Shown piece by piece: positions 22,116 to 63,780 of a DNA stretch of 64,000 bases (position 1 is the stretch's first letter; every line of letters begins with the position of its first letter). The translations under genes and the position numbers were made by a program. The notes beneath the pieces are model-generated. The model searched no databases. It was not told the origin of the DNA and saw nothing but the letters and a program-made list of their open reading frames with translations. Location of the stretch: NCBI GenBank assembly GCA_034508935.3, contig CM067445.1, positions 45,229,837-45,293,836 of the forward strand, written 5' to 3'. Source of the stretch: Berghia stephanieae. Taxonomy: Eukaryota; Mollusca; Gastropoda; Nudibranchia; Aeolidiidae.

Positions 22116-22300
22116 TATAGATAGTTCGAAGGTGACGTCACTTGTTATTGTATTTTGCTATCCGCGTTTATGAGTAATGCTCACTGAACTGTATTAACCT
22201 GACTATAAACGTTCATGGATACACACAGTTTTGTGTGTTGGTCCGTTATACTTCCGGATGGCAATGTTATGAGCTTCTTCGCCAAGCGCATACTATCTAT
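22116..22300 (+). mobile_element. MITE family A copy
   Basis: TATA|GATAGTTCGAAGGTGACG...GCGCATACTATC|TATAG, complete. Confidence 0.88.
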
Positions 22301-22304
22301 AGTA

Positions 22305-22893
22305 TTTCGGATCCCTTGCCCCCCCCCCCCCCCCCACTCCCCCATTTCTAAAGAAACAAATCCCAGTGCACCAGATGATTTTTTTGCTCCTAAAAATAAT
22401 ATTATAAGATATGTACTAACACTTTATTCCGTTACATTGTAGACTTCATATTTATTTTTCTCGTGTCTTTGGTGTATTGTAAACTTGTTTGATTTGGGTT
22501 TTGTATTTGGTATCAAGGAGGATAACATAGTTATGAAAAGATTATCTTGTGTGGATAAAACAGATCTATCTGTACTTCAAAAGTCTTATGTCACGGTTCT
22601 CACACTATTATGTTATGACGATCGATCCAATCAGCAAAGTCCGGTCCGCACTCGTGCACTGTCGCGAACCCGCCCGGTAGCATCGTCACAACACACCGTT
22701 CAACTAGATGCTTTGCCGTTTCGGGTTATTGCCCACATCGGGTACATGTTGGACAGGTGGAAGTCCCCGCTGATGAAGCGCACTTGCTGGTAGGCAGCTC
22801 CTCGACCGAAGTCGATTCGCAGCCACCCAGTGTCTCCTCTTAATGGTATCAAAGCCTGGCAACTTCTCACCAAGCTTAGAGGAGTGTACGTCC
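22305..22893. other. no confirmed gene; GC-richer island at 22630-22890
   Basis: A poly-C run near 22319, then AT-rich DNA. From about 22630 to 22890 the sequence is clearly GC-richer than its surroundings. On the minus strand one register reads CPTCTRCG, then after one stop PETAKHLVERC, which recalls the CxxC...H...C zinc finger near the end of some non-LTR reverse transcriptases. Frames are broken; a decayed LINE remnant is the best guess. Confidence 0.35.
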
Positions 22894-23047
22894 CCGATCA
22901 GATTTATAATGTTTTTCTCCTCTGGACACACATTTATGCTCGTCGGAGAAGTATTTCCTAAGGGCATCCGCCATTGTTCCAATAGTTAAGAACCAGTTGC
23001 TAAGTTACGATGCGTCATTACGAGGGAAGCGACGTCACGACAGTTGA
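22894..23047 (-). mobile_element. MITE family B, 3' half
   Basis: GATCAGATTTATAATGTTTT, GCTCGTCGGAGAAGTATTTC, CATCCGCCATTGTTCC, GACGTCACGACAGTTGAAGG. The other half was lost where the GC-rich island joins. Confidence 0.8.
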
Positions 23048-23049
23048 AG

Positions 23050-23460
23050 GCTATTACATTCCTTCAATAGTTAGCCATTCATGTGATATTTACTTTATAG
23101 GTGATACGGGATTTGTTGCACAACTTATATAAATGTAAATGGTGCCAATTGAGCACTATTTTCTTTTTGGCACACATAACAAGGAAAGAAGCAATTATCG
23201 AACTGACATAACCTTAGCACGGCAATCATAATGGCTTAAAGAGGAATTTATGAGCTTCAATTGTGCATTTAAAAAGAACAACAAACAAACCTATTTAATA
23301 TCTCCTTCTTTTTTAGTCACCTTCATTTTCGTGGTAACTATCTTTTCTTAAAATACTTCATCATTAATACAAAACATGTCTTTTGTCAGATATTCCAGAT
23401 TACTTCACAGTTCAGTTTGGTCGTGAGCATATAAAGTGTCACCAGTCCTATTGGTGACCC
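23050..23460. other. upstream region of the channel gene; no promoter element proven
   Basis: AT-rich, no repeat recognised. An acceptor-like TTACTTCACAG ends at 23410 and a TATAAAG lies at 23430-23436, only ~27 bases before the first ATG. Either an untranslated 5' exon is spliced here or transcription starts just upstream; the sequence alone does not decide. Confidence 0.35.
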
Positions 23461-23462
23461 TC

Positions 23463-54239
<30,777 letters not shown>

Positions 54240-54636
54240 TGATGATGATAATAACACCAATAATAATAATAATTGGACTAACATATGACTCATCCCTCGA
54301 ACGGATGTTATATCAGAGTGACCAAGATTCTATGAAAGACTAATGAACAAAAATTATATATAGAACCCCTTCTTCAGTCAATAATAGAAATAATAATTTT
54401 TTTTTTCTTGTTGTTGACTGAAAAAAAGGTTTCAAGTGCAAATCATTCCGTGACTCTTTTTTTTCCGAAGCTATTGTATTCATTCTTGTCCGTTACGTTT
54501 TATAACAGTCTACAAATTCTAGTAGCTAAGTATCACCTATTTGCCGTAAAGACCGTAAAGAGGTTTTAATGTTAAATTGACCAGATATGTGACATTTTAA
54601 TATTTCGACGTGCGCAACTGAAGATGGAGGTTCCGA
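54240..54636. other. 3' flank of the channel gene
   Basis: Starts with GATGATGATAATAACACC/AAT repeats. No clear AATAAA; AATAAT-rich stretches at 54260 and 54382. No other feature. Confidence 0.4.
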
Positions 54637-54905
54637 TTGCTCAGTTGGTAGAACACTCACTTCACAATCAAATGGAACAAGATAGGTCCCAGGTGCAGTC
54701 GAGAGTTTTTTTTCTGACTCCGCCCCCTGTCCACCCAGCAGTGATTGGGTAGCTTGGTCTGGGGGGAAAGATCTGGGGGGGAAAGTACTTTGCGCTAGAC
54801 TAGCGTCCTATCCAAAGGGTAGCAAGCAATTGCTATTGTCCATTTCAAGCCATAGAAACCGGGATAAACTACAGGCTCTAGCGACCTTATGGCTCAGAAA
54901 GACTA
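54637..54905 (+). mobile_element. SINE family 3 copy
   Basis: Head TTGCTCAGTTGGTAGAACAC, GATAGGTCCCAGGTGCAG; body GTCCACCCAGCAGTGATTGG, GCGTCCTATCCAAAGGGTAG, GAAACCGGGATAAACT; a duplicated GATCTGGGGGGGAAAG-like segment near 54760-54785. Confidence 0.9.
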
Positions 54906-55635
54906 CTTAATTGAAGATGATAAATTGCTTTTTTTCCTCTCTTAAAATGGATACGCTCTTTGATTGCACAATGTCTTATTACCACGCCAAAAGACAGCTT
55001 GCAGAAGAGAAAATAATGTTCAATGTGAATCTTGTGTGTTGAATCTATTATTTTACGAACATTCAATGAATTATAATTTAAACCCTTCTTCACGGAATAT
55101 AAATTAGTCCACCAAATGATCATTCGATGTCAATAAAAAAAAACTCTCATATTTTCCAAAGAGAACAAATAGGGGGTTAATAATCATACTCATGGAAATA
55201 AAACGAAAGTTTCTGAAGTGGGGCTCAAACCTAAAACCTTCTGGATCAACTGCAAGAAACTGTGGACTGTAAAAAGTCATGAACCAAATGAATATAACAG
55301 CTTCGAAAAAGAAACTAATAACAAACACGGAACGTTTCGGGTTCAAAAACTTTCTTCATTCTAAACAAAAAAGCACATCGCGCCCTCCCCTTATTTTATG
55401 GTTTAAGTATATAATTTATCCAGTTGAAGTATCAGATTCCCCCGACATAGTACCGTTTTGAGACGAGTGGTCACAAATTCAGTGAAAAAGACGTGATAAA
55501 CAAAATCGCGGTGTTCTGTGAACATGTAACGTGTATAATGAAGTGAGATGATTATCATTGGAATTCTTGTATAGCTACACTATTAAAAACAAAATGTCCT
55601 CTATAAAATGACTAAAGAGGTTGTGGTAAGGCAAT
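54906..55635. other. no gene seen
   Basis: Open frames of 60-80 codons on both strands show no domain. On the minus strand GGTTTTAGGTTTGAGCCCCA (about 55225) looks like a decayed tRNA B box. Confidence 0.4.
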
Positions 55636-55637
55636 TA

Positions 55638-55998
<361 letters not shown>

Positions 55999-56212
55999 AT
56001 TATTTAAATTATTTAATCTTATTAAAATCAACGTGACTTAATATGGTGTGATAAACAAGATATCAACAATATCAGTCTTTTCTTTCTTTGACTGTAAGTT
56101 TTACAGTAGGTAACAAAAATCATACCAAGACTACGTGTTGAGCACCATGTTGGTTTGATTGGACCAGATGAAGAACATTCACGCAGGTTTGGTTTTTCAC
56201 GAGACGCTATAG

Positions 56213-56514
56213 CCTTCAACAGTCATGACGTCACTTCCCTCGTAATGACGCATGGTAACTTAGTAACTGGCTCGAAACTATCCGAACAATGGAGGACGCC
56301 ATTATGAAATATTTATCCGACTAGCTTATATAAAAGTGTATACAGAGGAGAAAAAAAAATATAAATGTTTTGACTTTAATACATTCTGATCACATGATAT
56401 AGATATGTAAAGTTCTAGCCAGCTTGAAGAATAAAAAGTATCGATGTTCTTTTTTTAGAACCAGGTTGCTCACCATTGCTGGGCGACGTGACATCAGACT
56501 AGTGAATCCAATTT
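56213..56514 (+). mobile_element. MITE family B copy
   Basis: CTTCAACAGTCATGACGTCA to GACATCAGACTAGTGAATCC, all landmarks present. Confidence 0.88.
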
Positions 56515-56713
56515 ATAAGTTAATATAGAAGTACAGAAAAATGGGGACGTTTTCAGTAAGGAAAGATCATTTAAATCAGAAACAGGGGACATAGTTATTT
56601 GGTGTTTTGGGATTGGATCATGAGAGGCTAAATGGCAGGTTGTCATCAGACAGAAACAGTAAAGGCAATGAAATCGCAACAGTTTTTATACTTGACAATG
56701 CGTAATCATATAT

Positions 56714-56910
56714 GATAGTATGCGCTTAGCTAAGAAGCTCACAACATTGCCATCCGGAAGTATAACGGACCAACATACAATACTGTGTGTAACCATGAAC
56801 GTTTATAGTCTGGTTAATACAGTTTAGTGAGCTGGCAAAAAACAAAAACAAAAAAAAAAAAACAAAAAAAAAAAAAACAAAGACCGGAGTGACGTCAACG
56901 TCATTCTATC
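56714..56910 (-). mobile_element. MITE family A copy with A-run expansion
   Basis: GATAGTATGCGCTTAGC to GTCATTCTATC. The ACTCATAAACGCGGAT block is missing and an A/C-rich run replaces the AACAATAAC block. Confidence 0.85.
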
Positions 56911-57109
56911 TATACAGGGCATTGAGATTTCACAAACCCATACCAATCCATGCTCACAAGCCACAGCGCTAAGATGACAGTCCTGTGCGTTTCCGTCCTT
57001 TCTATCACGATTTAGTCACCTATGAAGTGACTGACTTAGACAGCAAATGCATTCACTCATTACTAATAAAATATTTATTTTCAATTTTGTCTGCATGAAA
57101 AAAAAAACA

Positions 57110-57332
57110 AGCAAACATTCCCTTTATTCATCCCATAGAGGAATTTGAATCGAGGGACTATTCCAAGGGAAGACTGGAATAAGCCAGGCGTCAGACGCAA
57201 TGCAGCGCCGTAAATTTGAACTAGGGCGAGAGGTGACTTGCTCATACGCCACACAGCGCAGAGGCGGATGATCGAGCTCGGTACCTTTCGCGTTCGAAGA
57301 GACGATCGTACCGCTGAGCTGCGGTGCCTCAC
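57110..57332 (-). mobile_element. SINE family 2 copy
   Basis: Head GCAGCTCAGCGGTACGATCG, GTACCGAGCTCGATC; 3' end GGGATGAATAAAGGGAATG. Confidence 0.88.
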
Positions 57333-57344
57333 TATATATGAATG

Positions 57345-57520
57345 AAGTTGACGTCACTCAGCTCTTTATTATTTTTTAAAACCGCCAGTTGGGTGATTCG
57401 TTCCCACTAAAAATATATCAGTCAGACTGTAAACTTTTAGGGTTACACATAGTTTTGAGTGTTTCTACAATTCATCTGGCGGACAGAACAGGTGAGTATT
57501 TTACATAAACGCATAGCTCA
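57345..57520 (+). mobile_element. MITE A2 copy
   Basis: ATGAAGTTGACGTCACTCAG, CGCCAGTTGGGTGATTCG, AATCAGACTG-like and CATAAACGCATAGCTC. Confidence 0.6.
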
Positions 57521-57786
57521 ACACCAATTCTGTATGGAATTTGTCTGGTCATGCCCTGGACTGAGGTAAGAGCATCGCTTTTTCTTCATTGGCTGATAAG
57601 AAACGGCCTTACTTTTATCTCATGCTAGGGCATAACTCCTCTCTTGCCGGTTGGTGAAATGCCTTTATTTTACTTTATCCACATGGCAATCTCGTCCCAC
57701 CAACATCTGGTTCAGTTGTCGAATCGTATAGATAAGGTCACTCAGGTCTTTGTGATTGCTTTCTGCCATCCGCTTTATGGGGTAGT

Positions 57787-58078
57787 AGGCTTCAACAGTC
57801 ATGACGTCATTTCCCTCGTAATGACGCATGGTAACTGGCTCTAAACTATCAGAACAATGGCGGACGCCCTTATGAAATATTTCTCCGACGAGCATAGAAG
57901 TGTATCCAGAGAAGAAAAACATTATAAATGTGATCACGTTTTGACTTTTATACATTCTGATCACACGACACATGAAAGGTTCTAGCCAGCCTGAAGAATA
58001 AAAAATACCCATTTTCTTTGTTTAGAACCAGGCTGCTCGCCGTTGCTGGGCGACGTGACATCAGACTAGCGAATCCAA
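57787..58078 (+). mobile_element. MITE family B copy
   Basis: CTTCAACAGTCATGACGTCA to GACATCAGACTAGCGAATCC. It lies inside a plus family A copy: A's left part (57730-57775, GATAAGGTCACTCAGG, CTGCCATCCGC) precedes it and A resumes at CCCACTAAACTTTATGAACC (58081-58203). Confidence 0.85.
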
Positions 58079-58202
58079 TTCCCACTAAACTTTATGAACC
58101 AGACTATAAACGTTCAAGGTTTCACAAAGTTGTGTGTGTTGGTCCGTTAAACTTCCGGATGGCAATGTTGTGAGCTTCTCAGCCAAGTGCAGATTTTATC
58201 TA

Positions 58203-58478
58203 TAGATAGTTCGAAGTTGACGTCACTCAGGTTTTTGTTATTGTTTTTTGCCATCCGCGTTTATGGGTAATTATTAACCAGACTACAGTTGTATGCACAT
58301 GGCTAAAAAGCTCATAACATTGCCATCCGGAAGTATAACGGACCAACACACAAAACTGTGTGTATCCTTGAACGTTTATAGTCAGGTTAATACAGTTCAG
58401 TGAGCATTACTCATAAACGCCGATGGCAAAAAACAATAACAAAGACCTGAGTGACGTCATTTTAGAACTATCTATACA
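58203..58478. mobile_element. MITE family A: partial plus copy and near-complete minus copy
   Basis: 58206-58286 carries GATAGTTCGAAGTTGACGTC to ATTAACCAGACTA; 58290-58474 carries GTATGCACATGGCTAAAAAG to TTTAGAACTATC. Confidence 0.85.
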
Positions 58479-58494
58479 AACAATTAACAAGTAG

Positions 58495-58960
58495 ATTTTT
58501 TACCAATCAAAACGTGGAATTTGTGACACACCTCCAAACGTGTTTGGACAATCTTGGTTAAATAACTTGAATACAATCGACCTCTCTCTCTCACCATTGT
58601 TATTGTTTTTATACCGCCAGATGGATGACTATAGGGAATGAGATTAGCGGAAGAGTAGCGTCCCTTGATTGGACGTCACTCATAGTCTGTGACGTCACAG
58701 GCGGAAAAGTTATTAGAGAGAGAACGTCATGTTGGTTGTGCGCATGCGTCTCTCGTCCTCGTCCTCACTATGGGTGACGTCCAATCCAGGGACGCTACTT
58801 TTCCGCTAATCTCATTCCCTTTAGTTACCACACGATTTTCATGATCATTTTATAAACGTTAAAGTTCACACATACTTTTCTGTGTTGGTTTTATTGATCA
58901 AGCGTTGGAACAGTCACGGCATTTTACTTAATCACATTCCATTGTAAAGCGCTTTGAGCA
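58495..58960. mobile_element. MITE family D copy interrupted by MITE family E
   Basis: CCAATCAAAACGTGGAATTT, TTTATACCGCCAGATGGATG on the left; CCACACGATTTTCATGATCA, TTGATCAAGCGTTGGAACAG on the right; the insert is 58633-58820. A SINE 1 tail fragment (AAGCGCTTTGAGCACATTTA) overlaps the right end at 58935-59005. Confidence 0.8.
58633..58820. mobile_element. MITE family E, 188 bp with ~53 bp terminal inverted repeats
   Basis: The left arm starts AGGGAATGAGATTAGCGGAA and continues AGTAGCGTCCCT, GATTGGACGTCAC, CATAGT. The right arm is its reverse complement with three mismatches. A central TGTGACGTCACAGG is itself palindromic. Flanked by CTAT/TTAG, consistent with a TA target. The only copy in this window and very well preserved. 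Confidence 0.9.
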
Positions 58961-59040
58961 CATTTAGTGGATTTTGCGCTATATAAATAAAGCTCAATTT
59001 TATGTAAAAAAATTTTTTATGATAGAAAAACCTGTATAGA

Positions 59041-59226
59041 TAGTATGCACTTGGCTCAGAAGCTTACAACATTGCCACCCGGAAGTATAACGGGCCAACA
59101 CAGACAACTATGTGTAACCTTGAACGTTTATAGTCTGATTAATACAGTTTAGTGAGGACTACTCATAAACGCGGATGGAAAAATACAATAACAAAGGCTT
59201 GCGTGACGTCATCTTCGTTCTATCTA
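59041..59226 (-). mobile_element. MITE family A copy
   Basis: GATAGTATGCACTTGGCTCA to CATCTTCGTTCTATC, flanked by TATA. Confidence 0.88.
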
Positions 59227-59229
59227 TAA

Positions 59230-59599
59230 TTTGCTATGTTTACCAATCACTGCCATTGTTTACATTATGACGACTGTCCGAAAGGCGTGGTTATCTAGGT
59301 GTCTATTGTTCAGTGTTGGGTCGATATATATGGAACTCAAACGGTAACAAAAGCATTCCCCTGATATTAAATAATATACAAACAATTAAATCGGTGACAT
59401 TTACAGATGGGTTGAACTTATTCCGATGATCACTGGAATGGACAACTGATCTGGGCATGTGGCCGGTGATTTCTTCACGGAAAATAGATAAGCTGTGTCT
59501 ATGGATAAATTTAAAGAAACAATCAAACAAACAAATGAATAAATATATAATTAAGTCAATAAATAATTAAATAAATAAATATATAGATAAGTCAATATT
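59230..59599. other. family D remnant, then no gene seen
   Basis: 59236-59310 (AATCACTGCCATTGTTTACA, ACGACTGTCCGAAAGGCGTG) matches the outer end of family D (38500-38550). The rest is AT-rich with AAATAAAT runs. Confidence 0.5.
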
Positions 59600-59925
59600 T
59601 ATGAAGATTTACATAACGCATTTTCACGGATTAACCAATGTCGATGCGCTTCACAGTGTTTCATTTATTCCCCCCAATACGGCGATATGGAGTTACATTT
59701 CCAACTCACACAGTACAAGTCGCCTTTTAGTCGTTCATTTCACTTCCTGTAGCCAGACACGTTTCACACCTGATTAGAATGAGGTCTTGTGGGCAAAGTA
59801 CCTTATCCAAGGACACAACGTCGGGACCAACACTTTTTACGATAACTGTCACTCACTTGGATCACGCTTAACATTGCTTAAATGTGTGACCAGACGAGAC
59901 ACTTTACCATCGAGCCATGATCCAC
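59600..59925 (-). mobile_element. SINE family 4 copy
   Basis: Minus strand: tRNA-like head TGGCTCGATGGTAAAGTGTC, body TTGGTCCCGACGTTGTGTCC, TTGGATAAGGTACTTTGCCC and tail GTGAAGCGCATCGACATTGG, ATGCGTTATGTAAATCTTCA. A second copy at 45490-46205 is split. Confidence 0.72.
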
Positions 59926-60007
59926 AATGTTTATAACGTGACCAGTCGTCTCAAGAGGGTATTATCTCGGGTGAAACTGAACCAGTTAAAGATATAAAAA
60001 GTGAGGA

Positions 60008-60345
60008 AGTCCCAATAGCTCTGTCGGTAGAACACTCGCTTCACAGGCAAAGGGGCCTAGAACGATCCTTGGTGAAGTCGAGTAACCAATGGTAGTGATT
60101 GGGTTGCTGTGTCCATTAGATCTGGCGGAAAGTACTCAACGATAGACTATCGTCCTATGAAAAGGGTAAAAAAGCAATGGGCTATTGTCTCGTCCTACAT
60201 ATTAAGTGTTGCTGTTGGCTTGGTACCCCTTGCAAAGCGCTTTGAGCATGTTTAGTGGATATTGCTGCATATACAAGCCTTAGTTTTTTTGTCCGTTTCA
60301 CGATATAGAAATCGGGATAACCTCCGGTTCTATAGGCTATGAATA
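60008..60345 (+). mobile_element. SINE family 3 copy interrupted by a SINE family 1 tail
   Basis: Head AATAGCTCTGTCGGTAGAAC, body AGTGATTGGGTTGCTG, AGATCTGGCGGAAAGTACTC, GGCTATTGTC at 60190. Then TCGTCCTACATATTAAGTGT to ATATTGCTGCATATACAAGC (SINE 1, 5' truncated) up to about 60288. SINE 3 resumes GTCCGTTTCACGATATAGAA. Confidence 0.85.
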
Positions 60346-60349
60346 GATA

Positions 60350-60520
60350 TACAGTTAATTTAATGATTCTGATCAATTTGACTACCCAAATATGCTGGGT
60401 TGACTGGTGGGATGAAGGGGGTGTCAAATAACCTTTCACTTTACCCGGAGTCGATCTCAGTACCTTTACACGTGAACTGAGTGTTCTACCAACTGAACTA
60501 TTGGGACCCCCAAAATATGA
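60350..60520 (-). mobile_element. SINE family 3 head fragment
   Basis: Minus strand AATAGTTCAGTTGGTAGAAC, ACTCAGTTCACGTGTAAAGG, GAGATCGACTCCGGG. Faces the plus copy just before it. Confidence 0.8.
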
Positions 60521-60647
60521 CACGACCAAAATTTCTTTTCTCTCTCTCTTTTTTTGCAATGAAATTAATACACACTTTTGCATCATTCTCACCTTACATA
60601 GAACCGGCTTGTGTCGGTGGGTAACGATATTGGTATCGTTATAGTGT

Positions 60648-60935
60648 GCCTATGTGGTCTTGTGCAATGAAATGACACTCGCTTTCGGATCGGAAGGTTC
60701 TGGGTTCGATCCTTGTTCAGCGCATAGTTGAGTCCTTGGAACAAGCTCTTCACATTCTCTCACCGTTTCCTGAGGTGTAAAATGAGTACCGTTAACAGCG
60801 TTGTCTCTGTTAGAAGAAAAAAAAGTGTATTATCTCCTAACAGGCCTAGTTCTACTTTTACGTGTTGCTGTTGGTCAGGGACCCTTTGTAAAGCGCTTTG
60901 GTGGATTTTGCGCTATACAAAATCTCAAGTTATAA
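60648..60935 (+). mobile_element. SINE family 1 copy
   Basis: GGTCTTGTGCAATGAAATGA, CTGGGTTCGATCCTTG (B box GGTTCGATCCT), GCGTTGTCTCTGTTAG, GTAAAGCGCTTTGGTGG, GCGCTATACAAAATCTCAAG. Confidence 0.9.
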
Positions 60936-61344
60936 ACAATGTCTCCATACTGCGCAAGTTGTGATTATTGAAATAGAATAGGTGGGTATGAAAAGTTTCA
61001 CACAAAGCAGATAGAAATATACAAGAAAAAAACAATTCTTAACATACAGCCTGCCTCATCGCCTAGGCACTATAGACAAGAAAGAGAGGAAAAACACAAA
61101 TAAGCTTGAGAAAAGATAAAGTCTGAAAAAGTGTGTATAACTCCCAGGAAAAGCAGATAGAAATATACAAGCAAAATAAACCTCCTTAAAAATCAGCCTG
61201 CCTCAGTCTATGTACCATAGGAAAAAAAAGAGTTTAGGATGAACACACATAAGCTTAAGAAAATAGAAAATATCTGAAAAAGTGTGTATAAAACAGTGCC
61301 AGGCAAAGCAGATAGAAATATACACGCAAAAGAAACCTCTGTAA

Positions 61345-61599
61345 CTCTCTCCTTACCAGCCATTTTCAGGATTTTCCCCAAAACGTCACACCCAGCTAAC
61401 ACAAAATAGATTATTTTATCACTCAGACACAATAACAGAAAAGTTCTTCCAATACATAATTTCTTTAGCAAAACATGCTCAACAACACACTGTTCATTTT
61501 CTTTAAATTTTATGATGTATAAAAGAAAGTTGAATGAGAAAAATGTTGGTTGTATCGTAACGACTGTGACGATTTTCCTGTAGTTGATAAGGAGAGGGT
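61345..61599. mobile_element. MITE family I with TA duplication, inside the tandem array
   Basis: Termini ACTCTCTCCTTA and (mirror) ACCCTCTCCTTA, flanked by TA on both sides. Removing it restores ...CCTCTGTAAAAATATGCC, the array unit. About 255 bp, no coding capacity; TA target suggests a Tc1/mariner-type or similar mobiliser. Confidence 0.82.
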
Positions 61600-61792
61600 T
61601 AAAAATATGCCTGCCTCAGTCAAGACACCACAGAAAAAAAGGTTATGAAAAACACACAAATGCTTGAAAAAAGATAATGATATGAAACATTGTGGATAAG
61701 ATAGAGCAGGGAACATCAGAAAAAAAATACAAACAAAACACATCCCTACAATTCAGACTGCCTCAGTCGAAACATTTTAGAGAAAAAAAAAT

Positions 61793-62088
61793 GAGCTTTT
61801 AGATAGAGCAATATCCACTAAACGTGCTCAAAGCGCTTTACAAGGGGTCCCTGTCCAACAGCAACATTAAACATTTAGGACAAGACATGATTCCTGTAAA
61901 GCGATATTATTATAATTTTTTCGGACAGAGACACCGCTGTTAACGGACAGGCACTCATTTTACACCTGAGTACGGTGAGAGAATGTGAGTAAAGAGCCTT
62001 TTCCACGGACTCTCAGCTTTGCGCCGAGCGACGCTCGAACCCAAGACCTTCCGATTCGAAAGTGAGTGTCATACCACAAGACCACATA
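61793..62088 (-). mobile_element. SINE family 1 copy, well preserved
   Basis: Minus strand head GGTCTTGTGGTATGACACTC, TTGGGTTCGAGCGTCG; body GACAGAGACACCGCTG in mirror; tail AAGCGCTTTGAGCACGTTTA, TATTGCTCTATCTAAAAGC. Confidence 0.9.
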
Positions 62089-62199
62089 GTAATAGCCTCA
62101 CTCTAGAAAGGAAAATCGTAAGTACAAACACGCATAAACTTGAGAAAAGGTAATACATCGTAGAAGAGTATGTAAAAAAATCACTGTGACAAATGTAAA

Positions 62200-62440
62200 A
62201 ATGAGACGACTGATCTTCGAAAATTATAATGTATTCTCAACAACAGGTGTCAATAAAAAATACATAACGACCCGCTTAAAAAGTTTATCAAACGTGATGG
62301 TTGAGAGCAATTGGATAACATCAAAAGGGAAAACGAACCAAAAAAAAAATTAAATAAATAAAATACAAACAAACCCCAAAATCAACAAAAACTGAAGATC
62401 TTCTTTAAGTACACTTGGATTAATCATCATCCTAATAGGG
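62200..62440. other. no gene seen
   Basis: AT-rich, A runs at 62340-62400. Confidence 0.4.
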
Positions 62441-62770
62441 AATACAAGTCTGATTTTTTTAAAAACTAGTTCCAATCTCATTGAAAGTGTAAAACCACTC
62501 CTCTGGAGGACTAAATGCATACCTTCTGTAAATGATCTTCTGGTTTCGGAGTGATGGCATCTTGTTTTCTAGTCTAAACATATGCTTGTCGTCACGAAAG
62601 ATCATCCATCTTTGCTCTTTTACCTCCCGTAATTCTTAGAATCTGTCTATACATCCAGCTACTAAAATAGTTAAGCCACCTTATGTGATCTATTCATTAT
62701 TAGTTCTCCATTACATACGCACTTCCAAGAATTTGGGAACCAGGAAGGGAAGGTGTGACGTCACGAATTT
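62440..62770. mobile_element. repeat family G copy, inverted relative to the others
   Basis: Has CCAATCTCATTGAAAGTGTA, CTCTGGAGGACTAAATGC, CTTCTGGTTTCGGAGTGATG, ACATCCAGCTACTAAAATAG and GGTGTGACGTCACGAA. Confidence 0.75.
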
Positions 62771-63780
62771 TCTGCCCTATTAAAAGCCACCAAAAATTAT
62801 ACCTCTTCCTCCCCCCCCCCCCCCAATAATAAAAACAAAACAAAACAAAAAACTCAGGAAAGGAGTGCTGCTATAGGCTACCCCAATTTACGCATTCAGT
62901 CCTTTTTTTTTTTTTTTACAGTGCAATGACATTATGGAATTCCCTAACTGAAAGCTTGGAAAAAATCTGACAGATATAATAATTTTACTCGCCAGTTTAA
63001 AAAAAGTTATGTCACTGGATGAAATAGTGATTGCGATACAGAACCATAACCTAACACAATCATTAATTTTGCGTTTATCTTCAGTGTTGACAGTATGCAA
63101 TAGTATGGAGTGGAGTGGATTGGATTGGATATTATATTCTTTCATCTCTTTCTATTTATGAAACGAGTTATTCTCATGGGTAAATCTATGGTTATTCTTA
63201 ACACAAAGATGCTTGCGAGTATGTGTTATTGCACGATAAAAATTAATGAGTTTAATAAATACAAAGAAATGAAAGAATACGTTTATTCTACCTCTCCAAG
63301 TAAGATTCCAAATGGTATGTTATTAGAATTTCTATTCACCAGAATTTGTAGCTTTCTCCTTCTGCTTGAATGACAATTTGACCGAAAACTAAAAACGCGC
63401 GTACCAAAAGATTATTTTTAATTACCAATCAGCTGTCTTATAGATCTGATTTCACATCAATAAAATATGAGAAAATATTCTGCAATCATTGAATGAAATT
63501 GTTATTCAAATCGTTCAAAGCAGTATTCAACGATATGATATGGTTTTCCAATGAGAGGGGTGGAATAATATAAATATAATATAATATGAAATGATAACCG
63601 TCTCTCACATGACGAAAATACAAATGATTGTTTCCCTTTCAGCGATGGATCCGAGTTACAGCATAGACCACTCTAGTACATTGATAAAAAAATATAAATA
63701 ATGAGGATGTGATCTGATTAACACGTTGATTGCCAAGCCAACAATCACTTATTATATTAAAAAGAAAACCTGCCCACAAC
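62771..63780. other. no gene seen
   Basis: Poly-C at 62812, T run at 62905, AT-rich DNA. An 87-codon plus frame (63110-63373) and an 85-codon minus frame lack domains and codon-like composition. Confidence 0.45.

Larger units (their letters stand above)
60990..62190. repeat. tandem family H array (~140 bp units) with two insertions
   Basis: Units start near 61000, 61140, 61285, 61600 (part) and 61690, each with AAAGCAGATAGAAATATACA, TCAGCCTGCCTCAGTC, ACACACATAAGCTTGAGAAA and TCTGAAAAAGTGTGTATAA. Unit three is cut by a MITE at 61343-61600, and the last by SINE family 1 at 61793-62088; array sequence resumes at about 62095 (TAGCCTCACTCTAGAAAGG, ACACGCATAAACTTGAGAAA). Confidence 0.78.

Noticed and set aside
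22485-22793. 102-codon plus-strand frame
   Set aside because: No domain or splice context; crosses the border of the GC-rich island.
23436-23462. Upstream start of exon 1 at 23436
   Set aside because: The codon is GTG; first ATG in frame is 23463 and an in-frame stop lies at 23424.
61000-61790. CRISPR-like regular repeats
   Set aside because: Units are ~140 bp direct repeats without short repeat-spacer structure, and the genome is eukaryotic.
63110-63373. 87-codon frame near the right edge
   Set aside because: AT-rich, no domain, no splice or promoter support.
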